From: Raphanus sativus
Taxonomy: Eukaryota; Streptophyta; Magnoliopsida; Brassicales; Brassicaceae
Direction: 5' to 3'
DNA length: 64,000 nt
NCBI RefSeq assembly: GCF_000801105.2
Contig: NC_079519.1
Location: forward strand, 29,487,288 to 29,551,287
In this document: positions 47,398 through 59,000 of the stretch, in pieces
Numbering within the stretch: position 1 is the stretch's first letter
Layout: the number at the start of each line of letters is the position of its first letter
Position numbers and translations under genes: made by a program
The notes under the pieces: model-generated
What the model saw: the letters and a program-made list of their open reading frames with translations, nothing else
Databases searched by the model: none
What the model was told of the DNA's origin: nothing

Positions 47398-47640
47398 TTT
47401 TTTGACAAAAAAAAGGTTAAATCCGGGTCACTATTAGAACCAGACCTAATCCCTGGGGGAGTCGCAAGTCCGCGGATGGACTCCTTCTCCTGGACATTCA
47501 AATAGGTCCTAAAGTATATACCCATATCCGCGTTAGGTGAATAGAACAATGTGACTTAGTTTCGCATAGCAGGAAGATCGAACCTGAAACGTGTTGGCGT
47601 CCCAGGCCCGTCCATTGCCACTTGACCACAAGGTCCGTTC
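47398..47640 (-). mobile_element. tRNA-derived SINE with perfect 16-bp target duplication
   Basis: Read on the minus strand it starts GAACGGACCTTGTGGTCAAG, with an A box (TGGTCAAGTGG) and, some 40 bp on, a B box (CAGGTTCGATCTTCC), as in a tRNA-derived pol III promoter. It ends in a short A-rich tail (a TTTTTTTTT run on the plus strand). Both sides carry AAACACAAATATATTT exactly (47382-47397 and 47641-47656). The perfect duplication points to a recent insertion. ORFs across it are fortuitous. Confidence 0.9.
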
Positions 47641-48336
47641 AAACACAAATATATTTCTTTGATAAAAGCGATTAAAGGATTAAAAGATGTCGATCTTAGA
47701 AAGAAAAAAAGATGTCGATCTTGGAAACCAAACTGTGGACGTAATGCCCCAAACATTTAAGATTCTAATTGTCCTTGTAGTCGTAATTAAATAGTGCATG
47801 TGGCTATTGTCATCTTCAAGATTTCCATTTTGGCCACATCATTGTGTCTGATCCCAAGTATCAATGTTTATCCTAAATTTCATAGAAACAGAACCACGTG
47901 ATCTGAAATATCAAGTTGTATTGTAGTGTCAAGTCATATAAGTGTCTTTACAAAAGAATTAGTCAAGATTAACCAAAAAAAAAATATATATATTTGTGTT
48001 TGAGATTTTGCTTAGATAGGTTAATTGGTTGTAATGAATGAATAATCGTATTGTAACTATCTTAGACCAACCACCATGTTTACGGTTTACCGATAAGAAA
48101 GTGCATCAAAAATTGGAAGGGTTTTCTGAGTGATTGTTTTCTCAGTGAAACATCCTGATTAATGATGAAGAAAATTAATTGGGCTTCGAAATAATGGGCT
48201 TCTTTAAAATAAGCCTATTGTCGATTATAACAGGAAAAGAGCTCATTTTAACGTGCGTCTCTTAATCTTCCTAATACTATGTTCTGCGCCAATGTCGCCC
48301 AATTCACTTTTTTGTCCACATGTACCCCAATTACTT

Positions 48337-48359
48337 TATATATATATATATATATATAT
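48337..48359. repeat. (TA)n microsatellite
   Basis: Uninterrupted TA repeats. Similar runs occur at 48630-48649 and 50736-50763. Confidence 0.85.
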
Positions 48360-49609
48360 TATATACTGAAGTTGGTTTTGGTATTTTCTTGTCATATAAT
48401 ATCTTTAAACATTTATCATAAATTATGAGAATAATTACAATTTACAAAATAACTATTTAACATGCAATTCTACTATATGAATTTTTTGTATTATTTTTGT
48501 TGACATTTGTATTTTGGAATTATGATAAATATTTCTGCTTCGACAACGCCATAAATTTTTTTGTAAGTTTATCATTAATCTACAAAGTTGTGTTATCTAG
48601 AACTAAACCACTAAATCAGTAGTCAAACCATATATATATATATATATATTTGATTTTTAAAAGAGAAAAAGACCAGAATAACACTAAACTAAATAATAGC
48701 ACTAAATTAAGTTTTTATCATAGCATCACAAATAGAAAAATGACCAAAACAAATTTTATTGAAAGGTAAATATATATTTATAACCCTTCGATTAATTAAT
48801 CTAAGATTTAGGGTTTTGAGTTAAATGATGAATTTTAGGAATGTGTTCAAATTTTAAAAATAAAAATTAAAATTAAAATTTTCAAAACAAAAAAAAAATG
48901 CTATTTTGGTCATTTTATTTTTGAATGCTATTTTTACGACAAAACTTAAAACTGCTATTTGAAAGAATTGACCTTTCTAAAATCATCATTCATACACGGT
49001 TTTATGAAAATCAAATTACTTTCAGTATTTCAGTTCGGTGTTAATACCAAAATCAAATCATTTTCTCTATTACAGTTGGGTACGGTTTTACTAGATTGAC
49101 AACCCCTAAACCTTAACCTCTGGCTTGTTTCTACCAGTAGAAGCCACAAAATAGTTAGAAGGTCAGAAAAAAAATTGAGAAATACTCTTAACCTCTTTGG
49201 CTTGTTTCTATTTACTAAATGTTTTCATATAATTTTACTATAGGCAAATTTTTTTACACTTTGATAAAAACATGACTTCTTACCGCTTTCATGCGTGAAC
49301 AATGTACAACCAACATGGTACATAAATACCTTCAGATCGTTGGAAAATTCCTTCGTACTCTCAATTGAAATCGTTTTGTATATATATTCAAATCCGTAAT
49401 TCGTATATGTTGTCATCTCTAGATTTTTTTTTTCTTTCACGTTTTTAGATTTTATTTTTGTTTGTGTTTTCATGCTGAACACAATGACATAAATATGAAA
49501 AAGTTTTTTTTTTTTTTTGAAAAAAGGGAGTTTCACATTAGTAGGTAATAATTTAACAACTGGTTTACAATAAATGATTTACAAGTCTTTTACTTCAGTA
49601 TAACAACGA

Positions 49610-49910
49610 TTTTAGAAGGAAAAATGTTCGTTATAAACACTAAAAACTAGTTTTCACCAACTATTCGTCGTTAATTAAATGTATAGATGTTGTCGTAAAA
49701 TATTGCTTTTCTTACAATAGAATTACGACTAAACTTTTCTTTCGTTGTAAAATTCGTCATATTCCACGTAATTTACAACAAAATTTTATTATGGTAAATT
49801 TACTTGTATTTTACGATAAATTCTTATTCCGCATAAATTTTCGTGTTGTCATAAATTTACAAAGACCATTATTCCTCGTCAATTTTCATCGTAATACGGA
49901 TGTTTTTTTG
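49610..49910. repeat. Decayed subterminal-type repeats (TTGTCGTAAA / TTACGAC words)
   Basis: Degenerate words such as GTCGTAAAAT, ATTACGACTAA, TTTACGATAAA and TTCATCGTAAT recur on both strands. The look is that of subterminal repeats of an old CACTA-type element, but no terminal repeat remains, so the class is a guess. Confidence 0.3.
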
Positions 49911-50733
49911 GGGATTTTGCATATGCTTTTAGTGGCATCTGACAGATTAGACATATATATTTAATCATTATAATTAGTTGAACAGTCTTTATTTTTTTTC
50001 TTTATGCATGAATGATATTGAATGTCAAATTGGTGTATATTTACTATCAGTATATATACTAAACCATATATGTATATTCAAATGACAAAGTAGGAACCAG
50101 TGGGCCTGTTATCTACTGGTTCCCACTATCAAATTTTTATGATATATAGTTCTAATCGAACGAATAAAAAGTTCAATCAATGAATGCACATTTTAACATT
50201 TATATACGGATATGTATGAATACATTATATCATAATTAAATTTTGGACTTCTGAAGCATTAAACACGTTCCGATTTAAACCAGTTATAATAATTGATATA
50301 AATATTTGCACTATTTTCTTAAATTAATGCAAAATATTTACATTACAACTATAAATTATAAATTACAACTGTATTAAGTAAATGATGCAAAATATTTCTT
50401 GCAATAGTAAATTTTTCTTCTATATATCTGCATTATAGTTACAAGTAGAATTTTAGGTAAATTTTAATCTTAAAAGAATGAATAGAAAGCATCAACTTGA
50501 AATCATAAAAAATAGAAAGGGCAACTAAGAGTGATATATCAACCCAGTCCAGTAAAAATAGGATATATTGGCATAAACGTAAAAAATAAAAGGACTGGAA
50601 CATGGACAAACATGGAATAATAAGCACATAAACCTTAAAAGCTATATTTTCCAGCTTCTAAAAAACTAAGTAAAATCATGTAGCCATGCGAATATGGGTT
50701 ACAGTATTTAGGACCTATTTAGATATTTATAAA

Positions 50734-50766
<33 letters not shown>

Positions 50767-52501
50767 ATATACATTCCTTTTTAAATTAATCTAAATTATT
50801 TCATAAATAATTATTTCATAGATTTGGGATACCCCAGATTAATTTTTAGAAAAAACATTATTCTGATTTATTATAATTTGTTGATCGGTAAAGAAAATAT
50901 TGTTTTTCTATCATATTGTTCTCTTGCGAACCGTTTAATTTTCTTTATAGTAACTATAATTTCGTTATGAAATAACATAAATTATTTAAAAATTAATTTA
51001 TATTTTGGTGATACTACCAGACAGGATAACACGTATAGCGTTTAAATAAACTAAAATGTAAATATATATAAAAAATATTTTGCATATTTTACTATAATGG
51101 AACTTAAATATATGTATCGTATGTACGATCGTCATACTTAAATATTGATTTTAGTAATTTAATATTTTATTTTAAATTATTTTTTTATCAAATTAAACAA
51201 GACAATCTTTTTGTTGACATTATCAAATAAAACTATTACTATTATTAACTAAATATGTATACAAGTTATTTAAATATTAAAAGAAAAAATATTTAAAAAC
51301 CAAAATATTGTCGTGGTATATTAAATTTAAAGCCAATATCTAATCATATAAAGTAAAATTCACAAAAATTTATAAAATATAAATCTTTATTTTTTTGGTA
51401 TAAAACTAAATAAACCTAAAATCAAAGATAGATAAACCGAACCAAACTAAAGTAGATATAGTTTTAATATGGTAATTATTTTTAAAAACTATAATGCCAA
51501 AAAATCAAAAAAAACCTAACTGAAATAAAACTGATATCCAGATTGGAAACCATGAGTACAAGTTATACTTTATCAATTTGTAAACCTACGAATTTATAAG
51601 GAATATTTTTAAATAGTACGGAAACAAAACTTTAATCGACAAATCCATATGTAGATCTGAAGAATAAATCCATGTTTTCTAAAACAGTATCTAAAATTAG
51701 AATTGTTATTTTGGGGTATATTTTTAATTTAATTAATTAAAAATTTAATCTCTTATATTTTTCAAGCAAGATATAACAAATTAACATAATTAAATAAAAT
51801 TAGAAGATAATATTTTATATAATTAATTGATAATATCCTTAATTGTTTTAGCATAAAATTAATTATTATAAAACACCCGTTAGTGATATAACTAAAAAAA
51901 TATTTTTGAAATTTGAAAAATATAATATTATTTGAATAATATATATTTCCTAAAACAACGCTTATTTTGAAGTTGCAAAGAATATTAATAATTTTATTAT
52001 ATTACTAGAACTATATAGTTATAATGATTTATTATTTTATCGAATTATTTATATATATTTTGAAGTTGTCTAATTTTTGATATTAATATTTATTAACTTA
52101 TAGGTTAGTAAAATAGTTAACACGATCTCTGTATATATACGTAGATATAAATTATATTATTGTTACTCATCAGCATATAAATTCGTTTTCGGAGCTAATG
52201 TAAGTTTTATACACCTACAAGTCAGAAACAAACTTAGAGGTTGATCTTTAATAAGTGACTAACAAAGATGGCACCAACAGAAAAATTATGTATATTATAT
52301 ATATTCAAGAACAAGGACAGGAACAAAAGGTTCTTCAATATAAAACAACCCATATGTGCTAAATTCAGCAATAAAACCCCCTACGAAATAGTATCAAATT
52401 AAAATACTAAAGAAGAAGAAGAAAATACATTAAGATAATTGTCCATGATTTGAAGTCTTCAAGCTGAATTTAGCATATGTTCCCGTCCGTCTTGACAACC
52501 A

Positions 52502-52503
<2 letters not shown>

Positions 52504-52540
<37 letters not shown>
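52504..52540. repeat. (CT)n microsatellite
   Basis: About 18 CT units lie 370 bp beyond the stop codon of the bHLH gene, probably in or after its 3' end. Confidence 0.9.
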
Positions 52541-52544
<4 letters not shown>

Positions 52545-52907
52545 TCACCTAAAAGAATTAAAACCAAATTCAGCTTAGTTATTTATATATCTTCTTTTTT
52601 TTTCTAACATAGAGCCTATTAATGTATAATAGATAGAAAAAAAAATGTATAATAGATAATCCCATTTTTCTAAGTCCTAAATCATTCTTGCTTTTGTAGT
52701 TGGTCCCCTCCAACACCATTGTTGCCTCTGCCTATCTTTGAAGAGTCATCATTTTTCTACTATCCTTACTTTTTTCAAAGTAATGATTCAATCTTAGATC
52801 ATGACGTACGAATTTTATTTTCCTTCTTTATTATCAATATTTCTAACCAATACTGATGAGTATAGTATCTATGCTAATAAAGAACCTTTAATATACGTTC
52901 ATCTACT

Positions 52908-54618
52908 CTACCTGAAACTGCTGCCCCCAAACGTTGGCGTCCAAAAGTCGACGGTTGTTTCATTAGCCACCGGAAAAGTGCTTGATACGGGAACGAGACA
53001 AAGACCGTGTGCTCTTAGTTCTTGATTCTCGTTTCCATTTTGATTCTTACCAGATTCCTGTATGAATCCATACTCAATTAATACTTAATTAACCATGATG
53101 GCATGAAGACTCCAAATATGGACAAAAATAAAACACTAGATAGAGCAGTAACTAAACCTGATGTTGTTGTTGGACGGAAGCACCTTGTTTCATGTATGGA
53201 GTGCTGAGAACCTGTATATAATGCTCAATATTTGATCATATCCTTTTAAGAAAATTATTTGATCATTTCTAGGGTTTCTTGACTTAGAAAAAGATTTTGT
53301 GAGAGAAATCACAAGAAACGTACAATGACTTGATCATGAAGAAACTTGATGTACTCTATGGATTCTTGGAGAACAGATGCAGTATCTGTCTGAAAATTAG
53401 CTCAGAAGAACAGAAAAAAATATAGGAGCTCAATACATAAACCTAACCACGAGAAAACTTTTGCTCGTATATATTATTAATCCAAATAAATAAATAAACA
53501 TATAAATCATTCACCTTTCCGAAAGGTGAAACTAGCTGTTGTAATGAAGTAATCTGGTCCCTTAGATTCTCTTTTCTCACCTGTTACATTTACAATCCTT
53601 TTTATCCACCAAGAAAGTTAAAATAAAATGTTATAAACTAATCTTGATTTATGATTATTTACCTTAAAAGTTGGCAGTGGTGAAGGCGTACTAATTCTCT
53701 GTTTCTTCGACGGGGATTCATCATTCTTTGCTCTCTTTAAAGACTCGCTCTGGCCTTTAGTCTTCTGATTCTTCAACACAAAACAAAAACTCAATAAATT
53801 AGCAACAAACTTATATATCAGCAAATTTTGACATACATGTGATTAATTACCTTAGTTCTTTCCTCAAGACGAGTAGGTATTGTCTGCGAAGTGGTTATAA
53901 AACTGTTATGCGGCGTGTTGTTTAAGTTAGTGGTTGATGAAGAACTCCAAAAGGGTCGAGAGTTTGTGTTGTTAGAGAAGTTGTTAATTATTCCATAAGC
54001 AGCTTGATGGTGAGGACTTGTCTTACTACTAGCCCAAGAGAGCTGAGGATCGTTGATTGAACAGCTAGTGGTAGAAAGGAACCTGTACGGACTCGGTTCC
54101 GGATCGTACAAGGTTTGTAACAAGCTCGAGGAAGAAGAAGAAGGTGATGAAGATGAAGAACAAGCTGGATTAAGAAGATAAGGTGAACTAGTTGTGGATA
54201 AGAATCCTTGGCCTTGATAGTGATCTTGCGAGCTTATGAAGCTTGAGTTTAAGTCTTCTTGTCTGAAAAACACAAAGCAATAAACAAAAGTGATCTTGTG
54301 ATTATAATTGAATATATATTTATCAATTTCATCAAAAACTAGAAGAACTCAAAGAAATTAAAGGTAATGTTCTTAAGAAGTTTACAAAACGGTTTCGTTC
54401 CAATCTGAAGAAGAGTTTGAGGAAAACCCTAGACCCATCATTTGCAACGTTGAGTCAATACTCACGGTGCTTCCTCCGCTGTCGGAATCAGCATCTCGCT
54501 GCCCGAAACAAGACGACAATAAATTATCCGAAGGAGACATAACGCTCCTTGGCGAGTTCCACCACGCGCCGCCTCCGCTGCCGCAAATTGCTGCCGTCGC
54601 TTGAAACTCCTCAGCCAT
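52908..54618 (-). CDS. bHLH112: Atypical bHLH transcription factor, bHLH112-like
   Basis: Seven exons, all GT-AG (54618-54386, 54262-53851, 53770-53663, 53580-53515, 53389-53324, 53211-53158, 53057-52908), give 362 residues. The N-terminus MAEEFQATAAICGSGGGAWW and the motif DSDSGGSTVSIDSTLQMMGL match bHLH112 as I remember it. A Ser/Asn-rich middle follows. The bHLH region is spread over exons 3-5: SPLPTFK, VRKENLRDQITSLQQLVSPF, GKTDTASVLQESIEYIKFLH. The basic part lacks the His-Glu-Arg residues needed for E-box contact, as in this subfamily. Arabidopsis bHLH112 promotes salt, drought and oxidative stress tolerance. The gene looks intact. Its locus in Arabidopsis is, I believe, on chromosome 1, so it does not fit the chromosome-5 block of its neighbours. 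Confidence 0.87.
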
Positions 54619-54764
54619 AAAACAGAATCAGAAATTTTTAATATATGCTTACCCCTTAGTCGTTATTAGACAAAGGTCAAGAGTTTTATATGTGTGTGTG
54701 CTGTGTGTGATATGAGGAGTATTAATGTGAAATTTTGATATATGTTTTATGAGGGTGTGTGTGG

Positions 54765-54772
54765 TTTATATA
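54765..54772 (-). promoter_or_regulatory. TATA box of the bHLH gene
   Basis: TATATAAA on the minus strand lies about 147 bp before the ATG at 54618. GT-rich words (GTGTGTGT) flank it. Confidence 0.5.
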
Positions 54773-55323
54773 GGCAAGTACGGACAAGTGTGTGGAAATT
54801 ACCGTATATTAGTTGAAAATTGGCACAGTTTAGACTCTAAAAAATTGTATATCAACATAACACTCCTAAAATGAATTTTCTTTTGTTAAAAAGTAATCTT
54901 GAGTTTTTATTAGTTAATTCTTTTGTTTATATATTTTATTTGAAAGAAAAATTGTTGTAATAATAGAGCTTTCCTAAGCCCTTTGTCAAAAAAATAATAA
55001 TAATAGAGCTTTCCTAACCCTGATTTTTGTATTATTCTAAAAACAATTTCCCTTGTTTCATTACTGCTTGGTTATTATAAAAAGCGATAACTATCCTCTT
55101 AATTTAATTAAATAGATATTTAATTTGAAATTAGATAGGTGATTTGGACGTATTATGCAAGATGCCAAAAGATAGATGATACTCAGACATTTGTAACCTA
55201 AGATTGGTTGACATCAAAATTCTACAACCGATAGTTTACTAAGTGGTCGGAAATAGAAAACTTGTAAAGGTTTGGATCAATTAAGTTTAACAAAAAAGTG
55301 TTAATCAACCATGGATTATACTA
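54773..55323. other. Upstream region of the bHLH gene
   Basis: AT-rich, with no gene. A repeated AATAATAGAGCTTTCCTAA word occurs twice around 54958 and 54999, a minor local duplication. Confidence 0.45.
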
Positions 55324-55554
55324 CTCCCTCCATTTTTAATATACGAAGACGTTCAGAAGTTAACACATAAATGTTTTTTTTTAAACATTGATTTTTTTTT
55401 TAATCGAAACATTATTAATCAATAACAAAGATTAAATATCCCTTCTATCACTGATCATATAACATAAATTATTAATAAATTTTACACTAAAAGTTTAAAA
55501 GATCATCTAGTTAAAAATAAAAGAAAATTTGTCGTATATTTTAAACGGAAGGAG
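55324..55554. mobile_element. Stowaway-type MITE, second copy
   Basis: It starts CTCCCTCC and ends GGAAGGAG, with TA on both sides (55322-55323 and 55555-55556). It is 231 bp, AT-rich and non-coding. It is of the same superfamily as the one at 6491 but has a different interior. Confidence 0.75.
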
Positions 55555-55865
55555 TATAAATTAACTACCAAACACAATCCTAGTTATTAAATCATCATAT
55601 TTTTCAATGCTTAATTCTAGATAATGCATTAGAATACGTTGTAGTTGAATTAATACTAGTAATTATGTTTAGAAAATATTAATTTTTGTGTTGTGATTGA
55701 AACACAGCAGTCGAATCTAGATATGGTGTTGTTTAGAAGAAAAAAACTTGAATATGAAATTATGAAAACATGATTTTTAACAGAATTTCATAGCTGAAAT
55801 TATAAAAATAAAATATACATATACTATTTTAGAATTAATACAGATGTTAACATATTATAAACACC

Positions 55866-55965
55866 NNNNNNNNNNNNNNNNNNNNNNNNNNNNNNNNNNN
55901 NNNNNNNNNNNNNNNNNNNNNNNNNNNNNNNNNNNNNNNNNNNNNNNNNNNNNNNNNNNNNNNNN
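55866..55965. other. Assembly gap of exactly 100 N
   Basis: One hundred N in a row is the usual placeholder for a gap of unknown size. The first exons of the MOS14-like gene should lie in it, and the two sides may not be truly adjacent. Confidence 0.98.
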
Positions 55966-56019
55966 GTTGTTGTCTTGCGTTAAAACTCTTGAGCTGAATT
56001 ATCTTATTTTGTATTGTAG

Positions 56020-59000
56020 ATTAGTATTGCTGTTGCTGCCTTGGCGGTGCACGTTCCTGCGGCAGATTGGGGAGATAGTGGTATAGTTAGCTGGCTTAGG
56101 GATGAGATGAATATGCATCCTGAATATGTGCCTGGTTTCTTGGAACTCTTGACAGTTCTACCCGAGGTAGAGTATTCTACATCCCTTTGTTTGATTATTC
56201 ATCTCTCTTTTAATTGTAATATTAACTTCAGTTTACATGGTTATATGATGTCCTCTTCTTGCTATGACCAGGAAACGTTTAACTACAAAATAGCTGCTCG
56301 TCCGGACCGACGGCGTCAATTTGAGAATGAGCTTACTTCTCAGATGGAAGCTGCACTTAGTATATTAACAGCATGTTTGAATATTTCCGAACTTAAGGAA
56401 CAGGTCAGCGCTTATCTTTTTTTATATATATATATATATAGAGTCGTCAATATGACAATATCATTAGATTCCTAAAAACTGTCTCGTACGTCCGAATTTA
56501 GAATAGAATTGATTTTTTTTTGTGTGCCTGTGTGTGTGTGTTGGATCAGCTAGTGTTTTCTAGTGTTGCAAGGGGGGTCACTTAATGTCAATTATTTTAT
56601 TTTTTTGTGATTTTGGAATTCAGGTTCTTGAGGCATTTGCTTCTTGGCTCCGTCTTAGGCATGGGTATGCTCTTTCTGTTTGCTTTCTATTTGGTTAACA
56701 TTTTCTTGTCCTTAGAGATTCTCTTAGACACAAAGCTAAGTTTATCTGGTCCATAACTTTTTGGTTGCTTCTAGTTAGCCGTCCTATTTTTTCACAGATA
56801 TTTAACTTGGCAACGATCAGTATATGCTGGTAAACTTTGGGATTGATTTTTTTCCAGGATTCCTGGAGCAGTGCTTGCCTGTCATCCATTGGTGCATGCA
56901 GCTCTCTCAAGTTTGAACTCTGATCCACTCTCAGAGGCATCTGTAAATGGTATACTCGTTGCCTTTTAGTTTTTTGGGATACTTGAAAAAACTATTTTCT
57001 GGACAAATAATTTGAATGTACTCTTAGAATATTTATTGATAAACTTCATTTTCAACTTTGCAGTCATATCTGAACTGATACATTACACGGCAGCACCAAG
57101 CTCTGGTGGTATTTCTGCGCAAACACCCTTGATTCAAGTTATTGTGCCTCAGATTTTAAGTCTTAAATCCCATCTAAGAGATTCTTTAAAGGTATTGTTA
57201 TTGATCCTGTTAACCTTTTGTATTAATATAGGCAAGCTGATGGATAAATCTGCTTGATACTAGGCTTCGTTGCTTCACATATTTCCTGTTATCCTATACC
57301 ATGAATAGTAAGGTGCGAATGGCCTACATTTGTTTCACTTTCAGGACGAAGAAGATGTCAAAGCTATTGGTCGATTATTCGCTGACGTGGGCGATTCATA
57401 TGTTGAATTGATCGCTACAGGTATACACAACCTCATTTCTACTACTTTGCCATGTTGCTTTAAGTGTTCCCTTTCATGTATCTAAATCGCTTTTGGTACT
57501 CCAGATCCTTTAGTTGGTAGTTTAATATGTTATGGTACTCTTTCTGACATCTAGGTTCAGATGAATCAATGGTTATTGTCCATGCCCTGCTGGAAGTTAC
57601 TTCGCACCCAGAATTTGATATAGCCTCTATGACGTTCAACTTTTGGCACAGTCTTCAACTTGCGTTGACAAAGAGGTAACATCATTCTTGTCTATGTTTG
57701 CTGGGGGACTTCTAATGTTATATTCTGAGAGTGTGATTTTACTCTATCAGGGATTCTTATAGTTCCTTGGGTAGTGAAGCATCTATTGAAGCTGAGAGAA
57801 ACCGAAGACTGCATATCTTCCGGCCAGCGTATGAGAGCCTTGTATCTTTGGTGAGTGCACTCCTCAAGTTCCTTTTTGTTAGCCATTCTTAAGTTTTACT
57901 CTTTCAAGAGTGTTTGGAGCCTTAATAGGTGCTCTGGCCCAGAGAGACGATTGATTTCTGATGTTGCTCTTTAAAAATTATGGTTACTAAAATATGGTGG
58001 GTTTAAACATATAAACTGGTTTTCTTCACAGGTTGGCTTCAGAGTTCAGTATCCTGAAGATTATCAAGGCCTCTCGTATGAGGACCTTAAGGAATTCAAG
58101 CAAACTAGATATGGTAATCATAGCCAAATATGGCTTGTAGTTTTTCTCTCCCTTGTTTCCATTCTTTCTACTTGTTTTCTGAAGCAGATAGAGTTGTTTC
58201 TTTCCACGGTTTTGTTGTTTTTATAGTCACTCCATTTGCGCAGGGTGTTGTGCCTCTTAGTGTCTGTATTGATTGAATTATTCTTTTTACATTGTTTGAT
58301 ATGTTCCATGCTGGATAATATGACTGCCTGAATTCCCTCCTTTTTCATTTTATTTAGTTGAACCGTTGCTTTATTCTGATGGAATGTTTTATATTGACAG
58401 CTGTTGCAGATGTATTAATTGACGCTGCATTGATCCTGGGAGGTGATACAACTCTCAAGATTCTCTATATGAAGCTTCTTGAGGTTTGTACTGTATATTA
58501 TTATCAAGCCTGCTATATTTGTTCTATAAGAAAATAAAGTATGTGTATTGGGAGATATTGAATCAAATATTGTACTTAGAACGACGTTAACACGATTTGG
58601 ATTATCACCACCACACACTTGCGTTATGTACATTGTTTGAAGTTTTAGGACGTTTGTGAAATGTACTCAGGCCAATGCTCAGACAGGAAATAATTTTCAA
58701 GAATGGCGTCCAGCAGAAGCTATCTTGTTCTGTATTTGGGCAATATCCAACTATGTTTCAGTTGTTGAAGCTGAAGTCATGCCCCAGGTGTGTATTAGGG
58801 ATAGTTCCTCCATGTGCACGTTCATATATGATGCTGCTGCTGCCAATTTTTAATCATTTGTCACTGTCTCTGGAATGTGGGTTTCCAATTTAGTTTTAAT
58901 GCTACAGTAGGCTTGTAGGTCTTTGTCCCCATTAGATTTATGTGTTTAAAGTTATGAAACAACTTTACGTTTATTCTACTCTGCCCCTATTAGTGTATCA

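Larger units (their letters stand above)
47657..52500. other. Long gene-free AT-rich stretch
   Basis: No gene or RNA gene is supported. It includes AT microsatellites at 48337-48359, 48630-48649 and 50736-50763, and a decayed repeat zone at 49610-49910 (separate entry). ORFs are short and low-complexity. Some of it may be remote promoter or 3' region of the bHLH gene. Confidence 0.5.

Noticed and set aside
47343..47756. Two minus-strand ORFs and a tRNA-like sequence
   Set aside because: The tRNA-like boxes belong to a SINE with poly(A)-type tail and target duplications, so it is not a tRNA gene, and the ORFs cross it by chance.
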